Shown piece by piece: positions 16,948 to 26,231 of a stretch of DNA of 64,000 nucleotides (position 1 is the first letter of the stretch; each line of letters opens with the position of its first letter). A program made the position numbers and the translations under genes. Source of the DNA: Rhizobium sp. 2MFCol3.1 (lineage in GTDB: Bacteria > Pseudomonadota > Alphaproteobacteria > Rhizobiales > Rhizobiaceae); contig NZ_KB898363.1 in assembly GCF_000377565.1 (NCBI RefSeq), positions 124,001-188,000 on the forward strand, given 5' to 3'. The notes under the pieces are model-generated. The model worked only from the letters and a program-made list of their open reading frames with translations, searched no databases and was not told the origin of the DNA.

Positions 16948-18474
16948 ATGGGACGCGTGAGCGGTCAGATTCACGATCTTTTCGTTATCGGTGGCGGCAT
17001 CAATGGCTGCGGTATCGCGCGTGACGCGATCGGGCGCGGCTACTCCGTTGCGCTGGCGGAGATGAACGATTTCGCCTCCGGCACGTCTTCCGGCGCCACC
17101 AAGCTCATTCATGGCGGCCTGCGCTATCTCGAGCATTACGAGTTTCGTTTGGTGCGCGAATCGCTGATGGAGCGCGAGATCCTGTGGGCGATGGCGCCGC
17201 ATATCATCTGGCCGATGCGTTTCGTGCTGCCCTATCACAAAGGCGGGATCCGGCCGGCATGGCTGATCCGGCTGGGGCTGTTTCTTTACGATCATCTTGG
17301 CGGCCGCAAGCTCTTGCCGCCGACCAAGGTGCTCGACATGCGCCGCGATCCGGCGGGCAAGCCGTTGAAGTCGCTCCTCTCGAAGGCGTTCGAGTATTCC
17401 GATGGCTGGGTCGACGACGCCCGCATGGTGGTGCTGAACGCCCGCGACGCCGCCGACAAGGGGGCGCTGATAATGCCGCGCACCAAGGTCGTCTCCGCGC
17501 ACCGCGAGAACGGTGTCTGGGCGATCGAGACTGTGGATACGGTGACCGGCGAGAAGCGGCACTTCCAGGCTCGTATGCTGGTCAATGCTGCTGGTCCGTG
17601 GGTCGATCACGTCATTCGCGCTGCCTTCGGGCAGAACGAGGCGCGGCATGTACGTCTCGTCCAGGGCAGCCATATCGTCGTGAAGAAGAAGTTCAACGAT
17701 CCCCGGGCCTACTTCTTCCAGAACCCCGACAACCGCATCATCTTCGCGATCCCCTACGAGCAGGATTTCACGCTGATCGGCACCACCGATCGCGACTACA
17801 AGGCCGATCCGAAGGATGTGAAGATTTCGGACGAAGAGACGACCTATCTCTGCAAGGCCGCGAGCGAATATTTCAACGAGCCGGTGCGGCCGGAAGATAT
17901 CGTCTGGACCTATTCGGCCGTGCGCCCGCTGTTCGACGATGGCGCGTCCAAGGCGCAGGAAGCGACGCGCGATTACGTGCTGAAACTCGAAGGCGAGGGC
18001 GCGCCGGCGCCGTTGCTCAACGTGTTCGGCGGCAAGCTCACGACCTATCGCCGGCTGTCGGAGCACGCGCTGGAGAAGATCAGTGCTGCGATCGGCGCCA
18101 AGGGTGCCCCGTGGACGGCCAAGAGCCATCTGCCCGGCGGCGACTTTCCGGCGCAGGGATACGAGGCGGAAGTGCGCAAGCTGAAGGGCAGCTATCCGTT
18201 TCTCATCGATACGCATGCCCGCCGCCTCGTTCGCCGCTACGGCACGAAGGCCGCGGCGCTTTTGGGACAGGCGCGCGGGACCGAGGATCTCGGGCGCTGT
18301 TTCGGGAGCGATCTCTATGAGGTGGAGGTTCGCTACCTGATCGAGCACGAATGGGCGAGACACGCCGATGACGTGCTCTGGAGGAGAACGAAGGAGGGCT
18401 TGCGCTTGACGAGGGAGCAAGCCGCGGTTTTGGAGGAGTACATGGCTGCCGCGCCGGCCGAGATCGCCGTATAG
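16948..18474 (+). CDS. glpD: Aerobic glycerol-3-phosphate dehydrogenase
   Basis: The FAD-binding motif DLFVIGGGINGCGIARDA is near residues 10-27, followed by the family block SSGATKLIHGGLRYLEHYEF and later NAAGPWVDHV, TLIGTTDRDY, YSAVRPLFDDG and NVFGGKLTTYRRLSEHAL. It oxidises glycerol 3-phosphate to dihydroxyacetone phosphate and passes electrons to quinone at the inner membrane. ATG 16948 gives 508 residues, close to E. coli GlpD. It has its own promoter. Confidence 0.95.
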   Translation: MGRVSGQIHDLFVIGGGINGCGIARDAIGRGYSVALAEMNDFASGTSSGATKLIHGGLRYLEHYEFRLVRESLMEREILWAMAPHIIWPMRFVLPYHKGGIRPAWLIRLGLFLYDHLGGRKLLPPTKVLDMRRDPAGKPLKSLLSKAFEYSDGWVDDARMVVLNARDAADKGALIMPRTKVVSAHRENGVWAIETVDTVTGEKRHFQARMLVNAAGPWVDHVIRAAFGQNEARHVRLVQGSHIVVKKKFNDPRAYFFQNPDNRIIFAIPYEQDFTLIGTTDRDYKADPKDVKISDEETTYLCKAASEYFNEPVRPEDIVWTYSAVRPLFDDGASKAQEATRDYVLKLEGEGAPAPLLNVFGGKLTTYRRLSEHALEKISAAIGAKGAPWTAKSHLPGGDFPAQGYEAEVRKLKGSYPFLIDTHARRLVRRYGTKAAALLGQARGTEDLGRCFGSDLYEVEVRYLIEHEWARHADDVLWRRTKEGLRLTREQAAVLEEYMAAAPAEIAV

Positions 18475-18492
18475 GTTTGGCTCGACACGAAT

Positions 18493-18524
18493 GAGCGGCT
18501 GCGGGGAAGCTTTCCCGCCCGCTC
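18493..18524. terminator. Hairpin between convergent glpD and IclR genes
   Basis: GAGCGG/CCGCTC flank GGGGAA/TTCCC with a short loop. It sits between the two convergent genes and touches the IclR stop codon. There is no U-run, so it may work as a bidirectional roadblock only. Confidence 0.5.
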
Positions 18525-19308
18525 AGCCCGTGATTTTCACGTCCGATCCGGCCAGCAGTGAGAGGTCGCGCGCGGCCTGTTGCAGCATGACGATCGTCCC
18601 GTCGATATCGGGTGCGTCAGGCGCGTTGACGAGGCCGATATAGGGGCAGGTGAGGGCGGCGATGACGCGGCCGTCGGGGCCGAGGATCGGGGCCGAGAGG
18701 TTGTGGACGCCGGCGGTCTGGGCGCTCGGCATTTTCTCGTAGCCGCGTTCACGGATATCGCTGAGGCGCTGATAGAACTCCGGTCCCGGCCGCTTGGCCT
18801 TGGGATCGCGGGCGTGCTCGGCGATCATCATCTCGCGCTCCTCATCGGTGCGGAAAGCGAGCAACACGTGGCCGGATCCTGTTTCGAGCAAGCTCATATG
18901 CGAGCCGACGCGGATCGATATACCCCAGTAGTTCGGCGCCTCGTGCTGGGCGATAACGACGGCGGAACCGCGGTCGAAAACCACGAGATGGTTCGCCTGG
19001 CGGGTGCGCTGCGCGAGGTCGCGCATCAGCGGCATGGCGAAGGATGCGAGACGGCGGGCAGGGGCGTGCAGCTGGGAGAGGCCGAAGAGCTTCAACGTCA
19101 GCGTGAAGCGGTCGCCCTCAAGCTTGGTGACATAGCCGCGGCGCACCAATCTGTCGAGCATGCGGTAGAATTCGTTGGGACTGCGGTCTAGGCGCTTGGC
19201 GATTTCCGCCTGGGTCAGCCCCTCCTCGACACTCGCAAGAAGCTCGAGGATATCAAGCCCCTTGTCCAAGGCAGGCGCCCGGTACCGGTCGGCTTCATCC
19301 GCGTCCAT
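18523..19308 (-). CDS. IclR family transcriptional regulator
   Basis: AGGAGA lies just before ATG 19308. The N-terminal winged helix (ALDKGLDILELLASVEEGLT, QAEIAKRLDRSPNEFYRMLDRLVRRGYV) is followed by the IclR effector domain (HLVVFDRGSAVVIAQHE, LLETGSGHVLLAF, GVHNLSAPILGPDGRVIAAL). It is divergent from the M20 amidohydrolase gene, so it probably controls the use of an acylated or amide-bound substrate. 261 residues is the normal family size. Confidence 0.9.
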   Translation of the reverse strand: MDADEADRYRAPALDKGLDILELLASVEEGLTQAEIAKRLDRSPNEFYRMLDRLVRRGYVTKLEGDRFTLTLKLFGLSQLHAPARRLASFAMPLMRDLAQRTRQANHLVVFDRGSAVVIAQHEAPNYWGISIRVGSHMSLLETGSGHVLLAFRTDEEREMMIAEHARDPKAKRPGPEFYQRLSDIRERGYEKMPSAQTAGVHNLSAPILGPDGRVIAALTCPYIGLVNAPDAPDIDGTIVMLQQAARDLSLLAGSDVKITG

Positions 19309-19474
19309 GCTGTTCTCCTGTGAATATGCCCTTACATATACAAATAAGCCGAATCCGAAAAGCGAAAGTTCGGCCGTGCTATCGACTGTGCGGGACAACT
19401 TCCCCGTTTCACGAAGCAGCTTGCTACCCAGGTCAGGCGCACATAGCATGCGGCAGATTTGCAGGATGAGGCCG

Positions 19475-20629
19475 ATGTTTCTGACGCAGGAAGAGCTTTC
19501 AAATATCACCGCGTTTCGCCGCGAGCTTCACCGCTATCCCGAAGTGTCGGGCGAAGAGGTCGAGACCGCGCGCCGGGTGCAGGAAGCGCTGCTTCTGGCA
19601 AAGCCCGATCGGATCGTGTCGAACCTTGGCGGCCATGGCGTGGCCGCTGTCTATGACGGGGCCATTCCGGGGCCGACGGTGCTCATCCGCTGCGAGCTCG
19701 ATGGGTTGCCGATCGAGGAGATCTCCAACGAGGAATACCGCTCGACGATCCCCGGCAAGGGGCATCTTTGCGGTCACGACGGCCACATGTCGATCCTGAT
19801 GGCGGTCGCAACCGCGCTTGGGCAGAAGCGGCCGAACAAGGGGCGTGTGATCCTCCTGTTCCAGCCGGCCGAGGAGAATGGCGCCGGTGCCGCCGCAGTT
19901 CTCGCTGATCCTCAGTTCGCGACGCTGAAGCCCGATATGGCGCTCTCGCTGCACAATCTTCCCGGTGTGCCGCTTGGGCATGTGCTGCTGCGCGAAGGTC
20001 CCGTCAACTGCGCGTCGCGGGGTATGAAGATCATTCTCAACGGCAAGACTTCGCACGCCTCCTGCCCGGAGGATGGCGTTGCGCCGACATTCGCGCTGGC
20101 GAACCTGCTTGGCGGGCTGACCGCGCTCGGGAGCGTCGCACCTGTCGGTCCCGACTTCGCGCTGGTGACCGTCACCCATGCCCGGCTCGGCGAGCCCGCC
20201 TTCGGCATCAGCCCCGGGCGGGCGGAGATATGGGCGACGCTCAGGACGCTGACCGACGAGCGGATGGCCGGGCTGGTGCAGCGCGCCGAGATGCTGGCGA
20301 AGAACGAGGCGGATGCGGCCGGGCTGACGATCGAGATCACTTACGAGGATGTGTTTCATCAGTGCTTCAATTCGCCGGAAGCCGTCGATGCGCTACGCCG
20401 AGCGCTGGATGACGAGGGTGTCAGCCACCAGAGCGACAGCCGCCTGCTGCCGATGAAGGGCTCGGAGGATTTCGGGCTGTTTCGAACCGTCGCGCCATCG
20501 GCGATGTTCTTTCTCGGGTCGGGTGAAACGCATCCGCAATTGCACAATCCGGATTATGATTTTCCCGAGGCGTTGATCCCGATCGGGGCGGGCGTGTTTT
20601 TGCGCGCGATCACCAATATCCTCGGTTGA
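19475..20629 (+). CDS. M20 family amidohydrolase (hippurate/N-acyl-amino-acid hydrolase type)
   Basis: GAGG sits four bases before ATG 19475. Metal-binding blocks of M20D peptidases are visible: FRRELHRYPEVSGEE, GHLCGHDGHMSILMAVA, LLFQPAEENGAGAAAVL and, near the end, MKGSEDFGLF. Such enzymes remove acyl groups from amino acids or indole conjugates in the cytoplasm. 384 residues is typical. The divergent IclR gene is the likely regulator; the true substrate is unknown. Confidence 0.88.
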   Translation: MFLTQEELSNITAFRRELHRYPEVSGEEVETARRVQEALLLAKPDRIVSNLGGHGVAAVYDGAIPGPTVLIRCELDGLPIEEISNEEYRSTIPGKGHLCGHDGHMSILMAVATALGQKRPNKGRVILLFQPAEENGAGAAAVLADPQFATLKPDMALSLHNLPGVPLGHVLLREGPVNCASRGMKIILNGKTSHASCPEDGVAPTFALANLLGGLTALGSVAPVGPDFALVTVTHARLGEPAFGISPGRAEIWATLRTLTDERMAGLVQRAEMLAKNEADAAGLTIEITYEDVFHQCFNSPEAVDALRRALDDEGVSHQSDSRLLPMKGSEDFGLFRTVAPSAMFFLGSGETHPQLHNPDYDFPEALIPIGAGVFLRAITNILG

Positions 20630-20805
20630 TGAGGCCGCAGATTTGATTGATGTCATGTGCGCCGGCTCATCGAAATTGCCCGCGCAGGTCGTTTTTCCCT
20701 TTCCCGCTCGGCGGGATGGGCCTATCTACGATCGGGTTCGACCGACGCCCCACGCCGCACGTGCTGTTGCCGGCCGTTTGATCCAGATTTCACATTGGCA
20801 GATTG

Positions 20806-22245
20806 ATGACAGCAGTTGAGACGGTCGAGGCGGATGGTGACGCGGGCAGCGCGCGCCGTTCGAAAATAGTGGCGCTGGTCGTCGCCGTATCCTTCTTCAT
20901 GCAGATCCTTGACGGCACGATCGTCACCACCTCGCTGCCGCAGATGGCGGCGAGCTTCGGTGTTCCCACGATATCGATGAGCATCGGCATCACCGTCTAC
21001 ATGCTGACCATGGCGGCATTCATTCCGCTGTCGGGCTGGCTTGGCGATCGCTATGGCGCACGGCGCGTCTTCATGGCGTCCATCGCCGTGTTTACCGTCG
21101 CCTCGCTGCTCTGCGGGCTCTCCGAGAATCTGAGCGAATTCGTGCTTGCCCGTGCGGTCCAGGGCGCCGGCAGCGCGCTTATGACGCCGGTGGGGCGGAT
21201 CATCGTGTTGAAGAACGCGCGCAAGTCCGAACTGGTGCAGGCCATTGCACTCATTACGTGGCCGGCGCTGACGGCGCCCGTCATCGGGCCGCTGCTCGGA
21301 AGCGTCATCACCACCTATGCAAGCTGGCACTGGAACTTCCTGATCAACCTTCCGATCGGCGTTCTCGGCATGGCGCTTGTCTGGCGTTTCGTGCCGGAGC
21401 AGCGCGAGGAGGATGCCGGGCGGCTCGACGTACGCGGCTTTATCCTGAGCGGCGCCGGGCTGACGCTTCTTCTGGCGGCGCTCGAACTGTCGGCGAAATG
21501 GCATGGCGGTCTTTTGCTTGTCGGCGCCATGCTGGTTGCCGGTATCGTCTTGTCTTTCTTGGCTTACCGGCATTTCATGCGGGTCGACAATCCGCTGCTC
21601 GATCTCTCTTCGTTCAAGGTGCAGACCTTCGCGATCGCCACGCTGTCGGCCGGAACGGCGAGCCGCACGTCCATCAACGCACCGCCGTTTCTGCTGCCCC
21701 TGTTGTTCCAGCTCGGTTTCGGACTGAGCTCGATCGAGGCGGGTATCTATCTGCTGGTCTATTTCCTCGGCAATCTGAGCATGAAGACGGTGACGACGCC
21801 GTTGCTCGCGCGGTTCGGCTTCCGGACGGTGCTTTTCTTCAATGGGTTGATCGCGGCGCTGACGATCGCGGCTTGCGGCTTTCTCGTGCCGGAGACGCCG
21901 CGTGTGGTGATTTATGCGCTGCTGTTCATCACAGGCTTGTCGCGCTCCATGCAGTTTACCGCGCTCAACACGATTGCCTTTGCCGATATCAGCGGCGCGC
22001 AGAGAAGCTCGGCCTCGACCTTGTCGAGCATGCTGCAGCAGATGTCGATGTTGCTCGGTGTCGCGATTGCGGCCGCCGTTCTCAACGTGTCGGCTGCCGT
22101 TCGCGGGCTCAGCGATCCCGGGCTTGTCGATTTTCGCTGGGCTTTCGTTGTCATCGGCGCGATCGGCGTCGCATCGACGCTGCGGTTTTTGCAGTTGCCT
22201 CACGATGCCGGCGCCGAGGTTTCGGGGCACAAGCGTCAGCGGTAG
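20806..22245 (+). CDS. MFS drug transporter, DHA2 (EmrB/QacA-like) family
   Basis: About 14 membrane helices. Landmarks: FFMQILDGTIVTTSLPQMAA in helix 1, GWLGDRYGARRVF between helices 2 and 3, and ALTAPVIGPLLGSVITTYAS in helix 5. These identify the 14-helix DHA2 drug:H+ antiporters. No periplasmic adaptor gene is adjacent, so it may act alone. I start at ATG 20806 rather than the TTG just before it. Confidence 0.88.
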   Translation: MTAVETVEADGDAGSARRSKIVALVVAVSFFMQILDGTIVTTSLPQMAASFGVPTISMSIGITVYMLTMAAFIPLSGWLGDRYGARRVFMASIAVFTVASLLCGLSENLSEFVLARAVQGAGSALMTPVGRIIVLKNARKSELVQAIALITWPALTAPVIGPLLGSVITTYASWHWNFLINLPIGVLGMALVWRFVPEQREEDAGRLDVRGFILSGAGLTLLLAALELSAKWHGGLLLVGAMLVAGIVLSFLAYRHFMRVDNPLLDLSSFKVQTFAIATLSAGTASRTSINAPPFLLPLLFQLGFGLSSIEAGIYLLVYFLGNLSMKTVTTPLLARFGFRTVLFFNGLIAALTIAACGFLVPETPRVVIYALLFITGLSRSMQFTALNTIAFADISGAQRSSASTLSSMLQQMSMLLGVAIAAAVLNVSAAVRGLSDPGLVDFRWAFVVIGAIGVASTLRFLQLPHDAGAEVSGHKRQR

Positions 22246-22423
22246 CGCCTGGACGATGATCCGGGTGCGGCCGATTTCCACGTCGCTGTCCGGATCGTGA
22301 CGTGATAGCGAGGGCTCAGATGATTGCTTCGAGCCGCGTCGCCTTTCTGTCGCCTTTCTTTCCTATGAAAAGCGGGCGCTCGTTCTTACTACCGAACTTG
22401 CTACCAAACTTGGCGGGGATACC

Positions 22424-24964
22424 TTGCGGCTGACACGTTTTCTGCTTCAGAGCTTATTGTTTGTCTCGCTGGCCGTGGCCGGCGCTGGTTCCAGCCATGC
22501 GCAGACACCACCACCCGCCGCGCCGACGCAGAGCGCGCAGCCAGCCGCCGAGCAGAACGCTGCCGCACCCAGCGGGCCGGGCGATCAGGCCGCCAAGCAT
22601 ATGGCCAAGGCGAAGGCCGATTTCGCGGCACTTCAGGAAAGCGTGAAGCAGAGCGTCGACGACGATGACGGGTTGGTGGCGCTGGCGGGGCGGGCCGATG
22701 AGCTCAATCGCGGCGTTGCCGGGATTTCCGGCGGCATCACGCCGCGTCTCGATCAGATCAAAGCGCGCCTGGCCGAGCTCGGCGAGCCGCCGAAGGACGG
22801 GCAACCGCCCGAGGCCGAGATCGTTGCCAACGAGCGGAATGCCTTGATGTCGGAGCGCGCGCAGCTCAACGTGGTGCAAGGCGATGCTGAAACGCTGACC
22901 TCCTCGCTCGGCCGGATGAGCAACCAGATCGCGGAACTCCGCCGCAAGCTGTTTGCCGCGACGCTGCTTCGCCGCAGCGACATTTCCGCCTCCGTGCTTG
23001 CCGACGCCGGCACCGCGTTTGTCCAGGAAGTGGGCGCATTCCAGCAGGCGCTGGCGAGTTGGCTTGGCTTCGTGCTGAAGTTCAAGGCCTTCGCCTTTGC
23101 CGCCGCTATCTTCATGTCGCTCGCCACAGCGCTGATCCTTCTGTCGGGCAGCTACCGGCTCTTCGGGCACTATCTGCAGCGCAAGGAGAGCGATGAGCCG
23201 CCCTCCTATATCAGCCGGCTTTCGATTGCCTTCTGGTCGACGCTGGTCAGAACGCTGTCGCTCGCGACACTGCTGGTCACGTCCTATCTCTTCCTCGATA
23301 GCTTCAATGTCCTGAGACCCGACATCGCGCCTGTAGTAGCGGCGCTGTTTTCGACGATCGGTGTCATCTATTTCGTTCGGCGCTTCACCAATGCCGTGTT
23401 CGCGCCACGCGACCCGCAATGGCGTCTCGTCCGCCTGTCCAATCGCGGTGCAAGCTCGATCAGCGCCTGCCTGCTGGCGATGGCGATCGTTCATGCACTC
23501 GATTTCTTCTTCGGCAGCATCAGCGAATCGATGGGCTCGCCGCTTGTTCTCACCGTCGTCCGCAGCTGGATCGCGGCGCTGATCATCGGCCTGATACTGA
23601 TCGCGGCGTCCTTCGGGCGGCCGATGATGGCGAAGAGCCGTGATCCCGATGCGCCTGGCCGGCATTGGCCGAAGGGGCTGGCGATCGTGCTCCGCGTACT
23701 CGGTGGCGGCCTCATCTTCGCGGCGCTCACCGGTTATGTCGGTTTCGCGCGCTTCATCGCCTCGCAGCTGATCTTTACCGGCGCCATCGGCGTCACGACC
23801 TATATCGGCCTGCTCTCGGGCAAGGCAATTTCGCGGACGGAAACTTTCGGCGATACGCGGCCGGGCCAGTATTTGGCGTCGCGCTTCAAGCTTGGGCCTG
23901 TCGTGATCGACCAGGTCGGGCTGCTCGTCGGCTTCTGCATCTATGGCGTGGCGCTTGCCACCGGCATTCCGCTCATCCTGCTGCTCTGGGGCTTCCATGT
24001 GCAGGACCTGCAGCTGATCGCCTATCGCCTGTTCACGGAGGTCCGGCTCGGCGGCATCAGCATATCGCTGGTCGGCATACTCACGGGTATCCTGCTGTTT
24101 GCTGGCTGCTATCTCCTGACGCGCTGGATCCAGCGCTGGCTCGACAACAACGTCATGGCCCGCAGCCATGTCGACCTTGGCGTACGTAACTCGGTCAAGA
24201 CGGGCATCGGCTATCTGGGCGTCGGTATCGCGGCGCTGATCGGCGTGTCGGCTGCGGGTATCGATCTGTCAAGCTTCGCGCTCGTTGCCTCGGCACTGTC
24301 GGTCGGTATCGGTTTCGGCTTGCAGAACATCGTGTCGAACTTCGTGTCCGGCCTGATCCTGCTGGTCGAGCGGCCGTTCAAGGTCGGCGACCACGTTGTT
24401 TCGGGTACGGCCGAAGGTATCGTCAAGCGTATCTCGGTGCGCGCCACCGAGATCGAGACCTTCCGCAAGCAGTCGATCATCGTTCCGAACTCGGAGCTGA
24501 TCAACGCCAATGTCGGCAACTGGACCCATCGCAACAAGATGGGGCGCTCCGAGATTCCTGTTTCGGTGAGCTACGATTCCGACCCGCAGAAGGTGATGGA
24601 TATCCTGCTCGAGTTGGTGAATGCGGTGCCACTGGTGCTGCGCAATCCGGAACCGCATGTCGAGTTCCTGCGCTTCGGCCCTTATTCGCTGGATTTCGAG
24701 CTGCGTTTCATGCTCGGCGACATGGGCGACGGGTTGAAGGTGCGCAATGATCTCAGGATCGCGATCCTCAAGCGCTTCCGCCAGGAGGCGATCGAAATAC
24801 CTCTGCCGCAGAGCGACGTGGTGTTCCATCGCCAGCCGGATACCGTCACCCCTGATGCCGATATCCTGGCGCCGGAGCCAGTGGTGGACGAACAGGTAGA
24901 AAGCCGCGATATCGAGGAAGACGATGGCAGAGTGCGTCGCCTTCGCGGAAAGGCCGACGGCTAG
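22424..24964 (+). CDS. Large MscS-family mechanosensitive channel with DUF3772 periplasmic domain
   Basis: The protein has 846 residues with a TTG start. A signal peptide (LLQSLLFVSLAVAGAGSSHA) leads into a periplasmic helical region (about 30-220, with coiled-coil features, DUF3772 type). Around ten membrane helices follow, and the MscS pore helix region is near ASALSVGIGFGLQNIVSNFV. After that come VERPFKVGDHVV and the C-terminal MscS beta and alpha/beta domain. Such multi-helix relatives of MscK open under osmotic downshock. Monocistronic in this window. Confidence 0.9.
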   Translation: MRLTRFLLQSLLFVSLAVAGAGSSHAQTPPPAAPTQSAQPAAEQNAAAPSGPGDQAAKHMAKAKADFAALQESVKQSVDDDDGLVALAGRADELNRGVAGISGGITPRLDQIKARLAELGEPPKDGQPPEAEIVANERNALMSERAQLNVVQGDAETLTSSLGRMSNQIAELRRKLFAATLLRRSDISASVLADAGTAFVQEVGAFQQALASWLGFVLKFKAFAFAAAIFMSLATALILLSGSYRLFGHYLQRKESDEPPSYISRLSIAFWSTLVRTLSLATLLVTSYLFLDSFNVLRPDIAPVVAALFSTIGVIYFVRRFTNAVFAPRDPQWRLVRLSNRGASSISACLLAMAIVHALDFFFGSISESMGSPLVLTVVRSWIAALIIGLILIAASFGRPMMAKSRDPDAPGRHWPKGLAIVLRVLGGGLIFAALTGYVGFARFIASQLIFTGAIGVTTYIGLLSGKAISRTETFGDTRPGQYLASRFKLGPVVIDQVGLLVGFCIYGVALATGIPLILLLWGFHVQDLQLIAYRLFTEVRLGGISISLVGILTGILLFAGCYLLTRWIQRWLDNNVMARSHVDLGVRNSVKTGIGYLGVGIAALIGVSAAGIDLSSFALVASALSVGIGFGLQNIVSNFVSGLILLVERPFKVGDHVVSGTAEGIVKRISVRATEIETFRKQSIIVPNSELINANVGNWTHRNKMGRSEIPVSVSYDSDPQKVMDILLELVNAVPLVLRNPEPHVEFLRFGPYSLDFELRFMLGDMGDGLKVRNDLRIAILKRFRQEAIEIPLPQSDVVFHRQPDTVTPDADILAPEPVVDEQVESRDIEEDDGRVRRLRGKADG

Positions 24965-25204
24965 GCGATGCGAGCGCAGGGCCTGTCTGTGGTCGCGTTC
25001 GTCCGCGCGTGATGCCTTGAACCGGTCACTAGGTTATAGATTAAAGCGCGCAAAATAGTCCTTTAATCATGTTGCCAAGAAAGCCGCATCCTTTGCGCTG
25101 AAAGCTATTTTGCTCGCCCAAGAATGGGTCCGTTTAATACTTATTCAAACAGCCTGATGTAGCGATTTGAACCAAGCAGACGATTTTCTTCTTGGGGTTT
25201 TGAA

Positions 25205-26035
25205 ATGGCTTTTTTGGGTATTTCCGGGATGCAGTATTCCGGTGGCATGTTTGAGAACGTACGTATTGTTGTCGCCGAAGACTCCAACGTCTTCACCTCC
25301 ATGATCAGCACGCGGTTGAAGGAGCTTTTCGACATCGAGGTGGAAATCTGCCGCAACTTCGAAGAGCTGCAGCTCTGCTACGACAAGTCTTCCCAGGAAA
25401 TCACGCTCGCCATCTCCAACATCAACCTGCCGGGCGCTGAGAACGGCGAGGCTCTGGAATATCTGGTGGATCTCAGCATCCCGACGATCGTGTTCACCGG
25501 CACCTTCCAGGAAGGTATGCGCGACAAGCTGATCGCCAAGGAGATCGTCGACTACATCCTCAAGGACAATGTGTTTGCGGTCGATCTTCTGGCTGAATCC
25601 GTCTGCCGCTTCCTGACCAATCATCGTCATCACGTGCTGATCGTCGATGACAGCCCGACGGCGCGCGCGCTGCTCTCCAGCCGCCTGAAGCGATACAATT
25701 TTCGCGTCAGCACGGCCGATAGCGGCGCCAAGGCGCTCGAAACGCTTAAGGCGAACCGTGACATCGGCTTGATGATCACCGACTACAACATGCCCGATAT
25801 CGACGGCTTCGAGCTTACCCGCCGTATCCGCTCCAGCATCGGCTCGCATGAACTCAGGATCATCGGCGTCTCGTCGTCTTCCAACCGCCTGCTTTCGGCG
25901 CGGTTCCTGAAGGCCGGAGGCAACGACTTCATGCTGCGTCCGTTCATCGACGAAGAGTTCTATTGCCGGGTCAATCAGAACCTCGATACGTTGCTGCAGA
26001 TCCAGTCGATGCAGCCGGCGCGCAAGAGCGCCTGA
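25205..26035 (+). CDS. Tandem receiver-domain response regulator (first domain degenerate)
   Basis: Two CheY-like domains fill the 276-residue protein. The first has the acidic pair (VAEDS) and the Lys (YILKDN), but the expected phospho-Asp position reads SNINLPG, with Asn instead of Asp. The second is complete at the Asp (ITDYNMPDIDG), but the usual KPF is RPF. No output domain follows, so it must signal through a partner. A receiver-receiver-GGDEF protein of the same make-up is encoded next, suggesting gene duplication and a shared pathway. ATG 25250 is an alternative start. Confidence 0.8.
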   Translation: MAFLGISGMQYSGGMFENVRIVVAEDSNVFTSMISTRLKELFDIEVEICRNFEELQLCYDKSSQEITLAISNINLPGAENGEALEYLVDLSIPTIVFTGTFQEGMRDKLIAKEIVDYILKDNVFAVDLLAESVCRFLTNHRHHVLIVDDSPTARALLSSRLKRYNFRVSTADSGAKALETLKANRDIGLMITDYNMPDIDGFELTRRIRSSIGSHELRIIGVSSSSNRLLSARFLKAGGNDFMLRPFIDEEFYCRVNQNLDTLLQIQSMQPARKSA

Positions 26036-26075
26036 GCGGCAATGTTCGCCAATCCATGCACCGGAGTGAGGCCAT

Positions 26076-26119
26076 CACTCCCGGGGCTGATGGCACTCCC
26101 GGGAGTGCTGTCCACTCCC
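26076..26119. repeat. CACTCCC repeats with a 14-bp palindrome
   Basis: CACTCCC occurs at 26076, 26094 and 26113, spaced 18 and 19 bases. The middle copy is half of the perfect palindrome CACTCCCGGGAGTG (26094-26107). The array lies between the two receiver genes, about 110 bases before the second start. It could be an operator or an RNA hairpin. Confidence 0.5.
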
Positions 26120-26231
26120 ATACCCAACCGATGAAAATCTCCTTTCGCGCCCGCCTGCGGTCTTTTGACCGGATGCGGCGCGGGACGGATTTTCGTTTGC
26201 CAGGCAAAGCCGCACGAGGCAGGTGACCGAC

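Noticed and set aside
16897..18420. Minus-strand frame of 507 aa opposite glpD
   Set aside because: Full antisense of an unmistakable GlpD protein; Arg/His/Gln-rich without motifs.
20722..22281. Minus-strand frame of 519 aa opposite the DHA2 transporter
   Set aside because: Antisense of a membrane protein gene, with almost only Arg, His, Asp and Gln.
22454..24169. Minus-strand frame of 571 aa opposite the large MscS gene
   Set aside because: Antisense shadow with biased composition and no domain.
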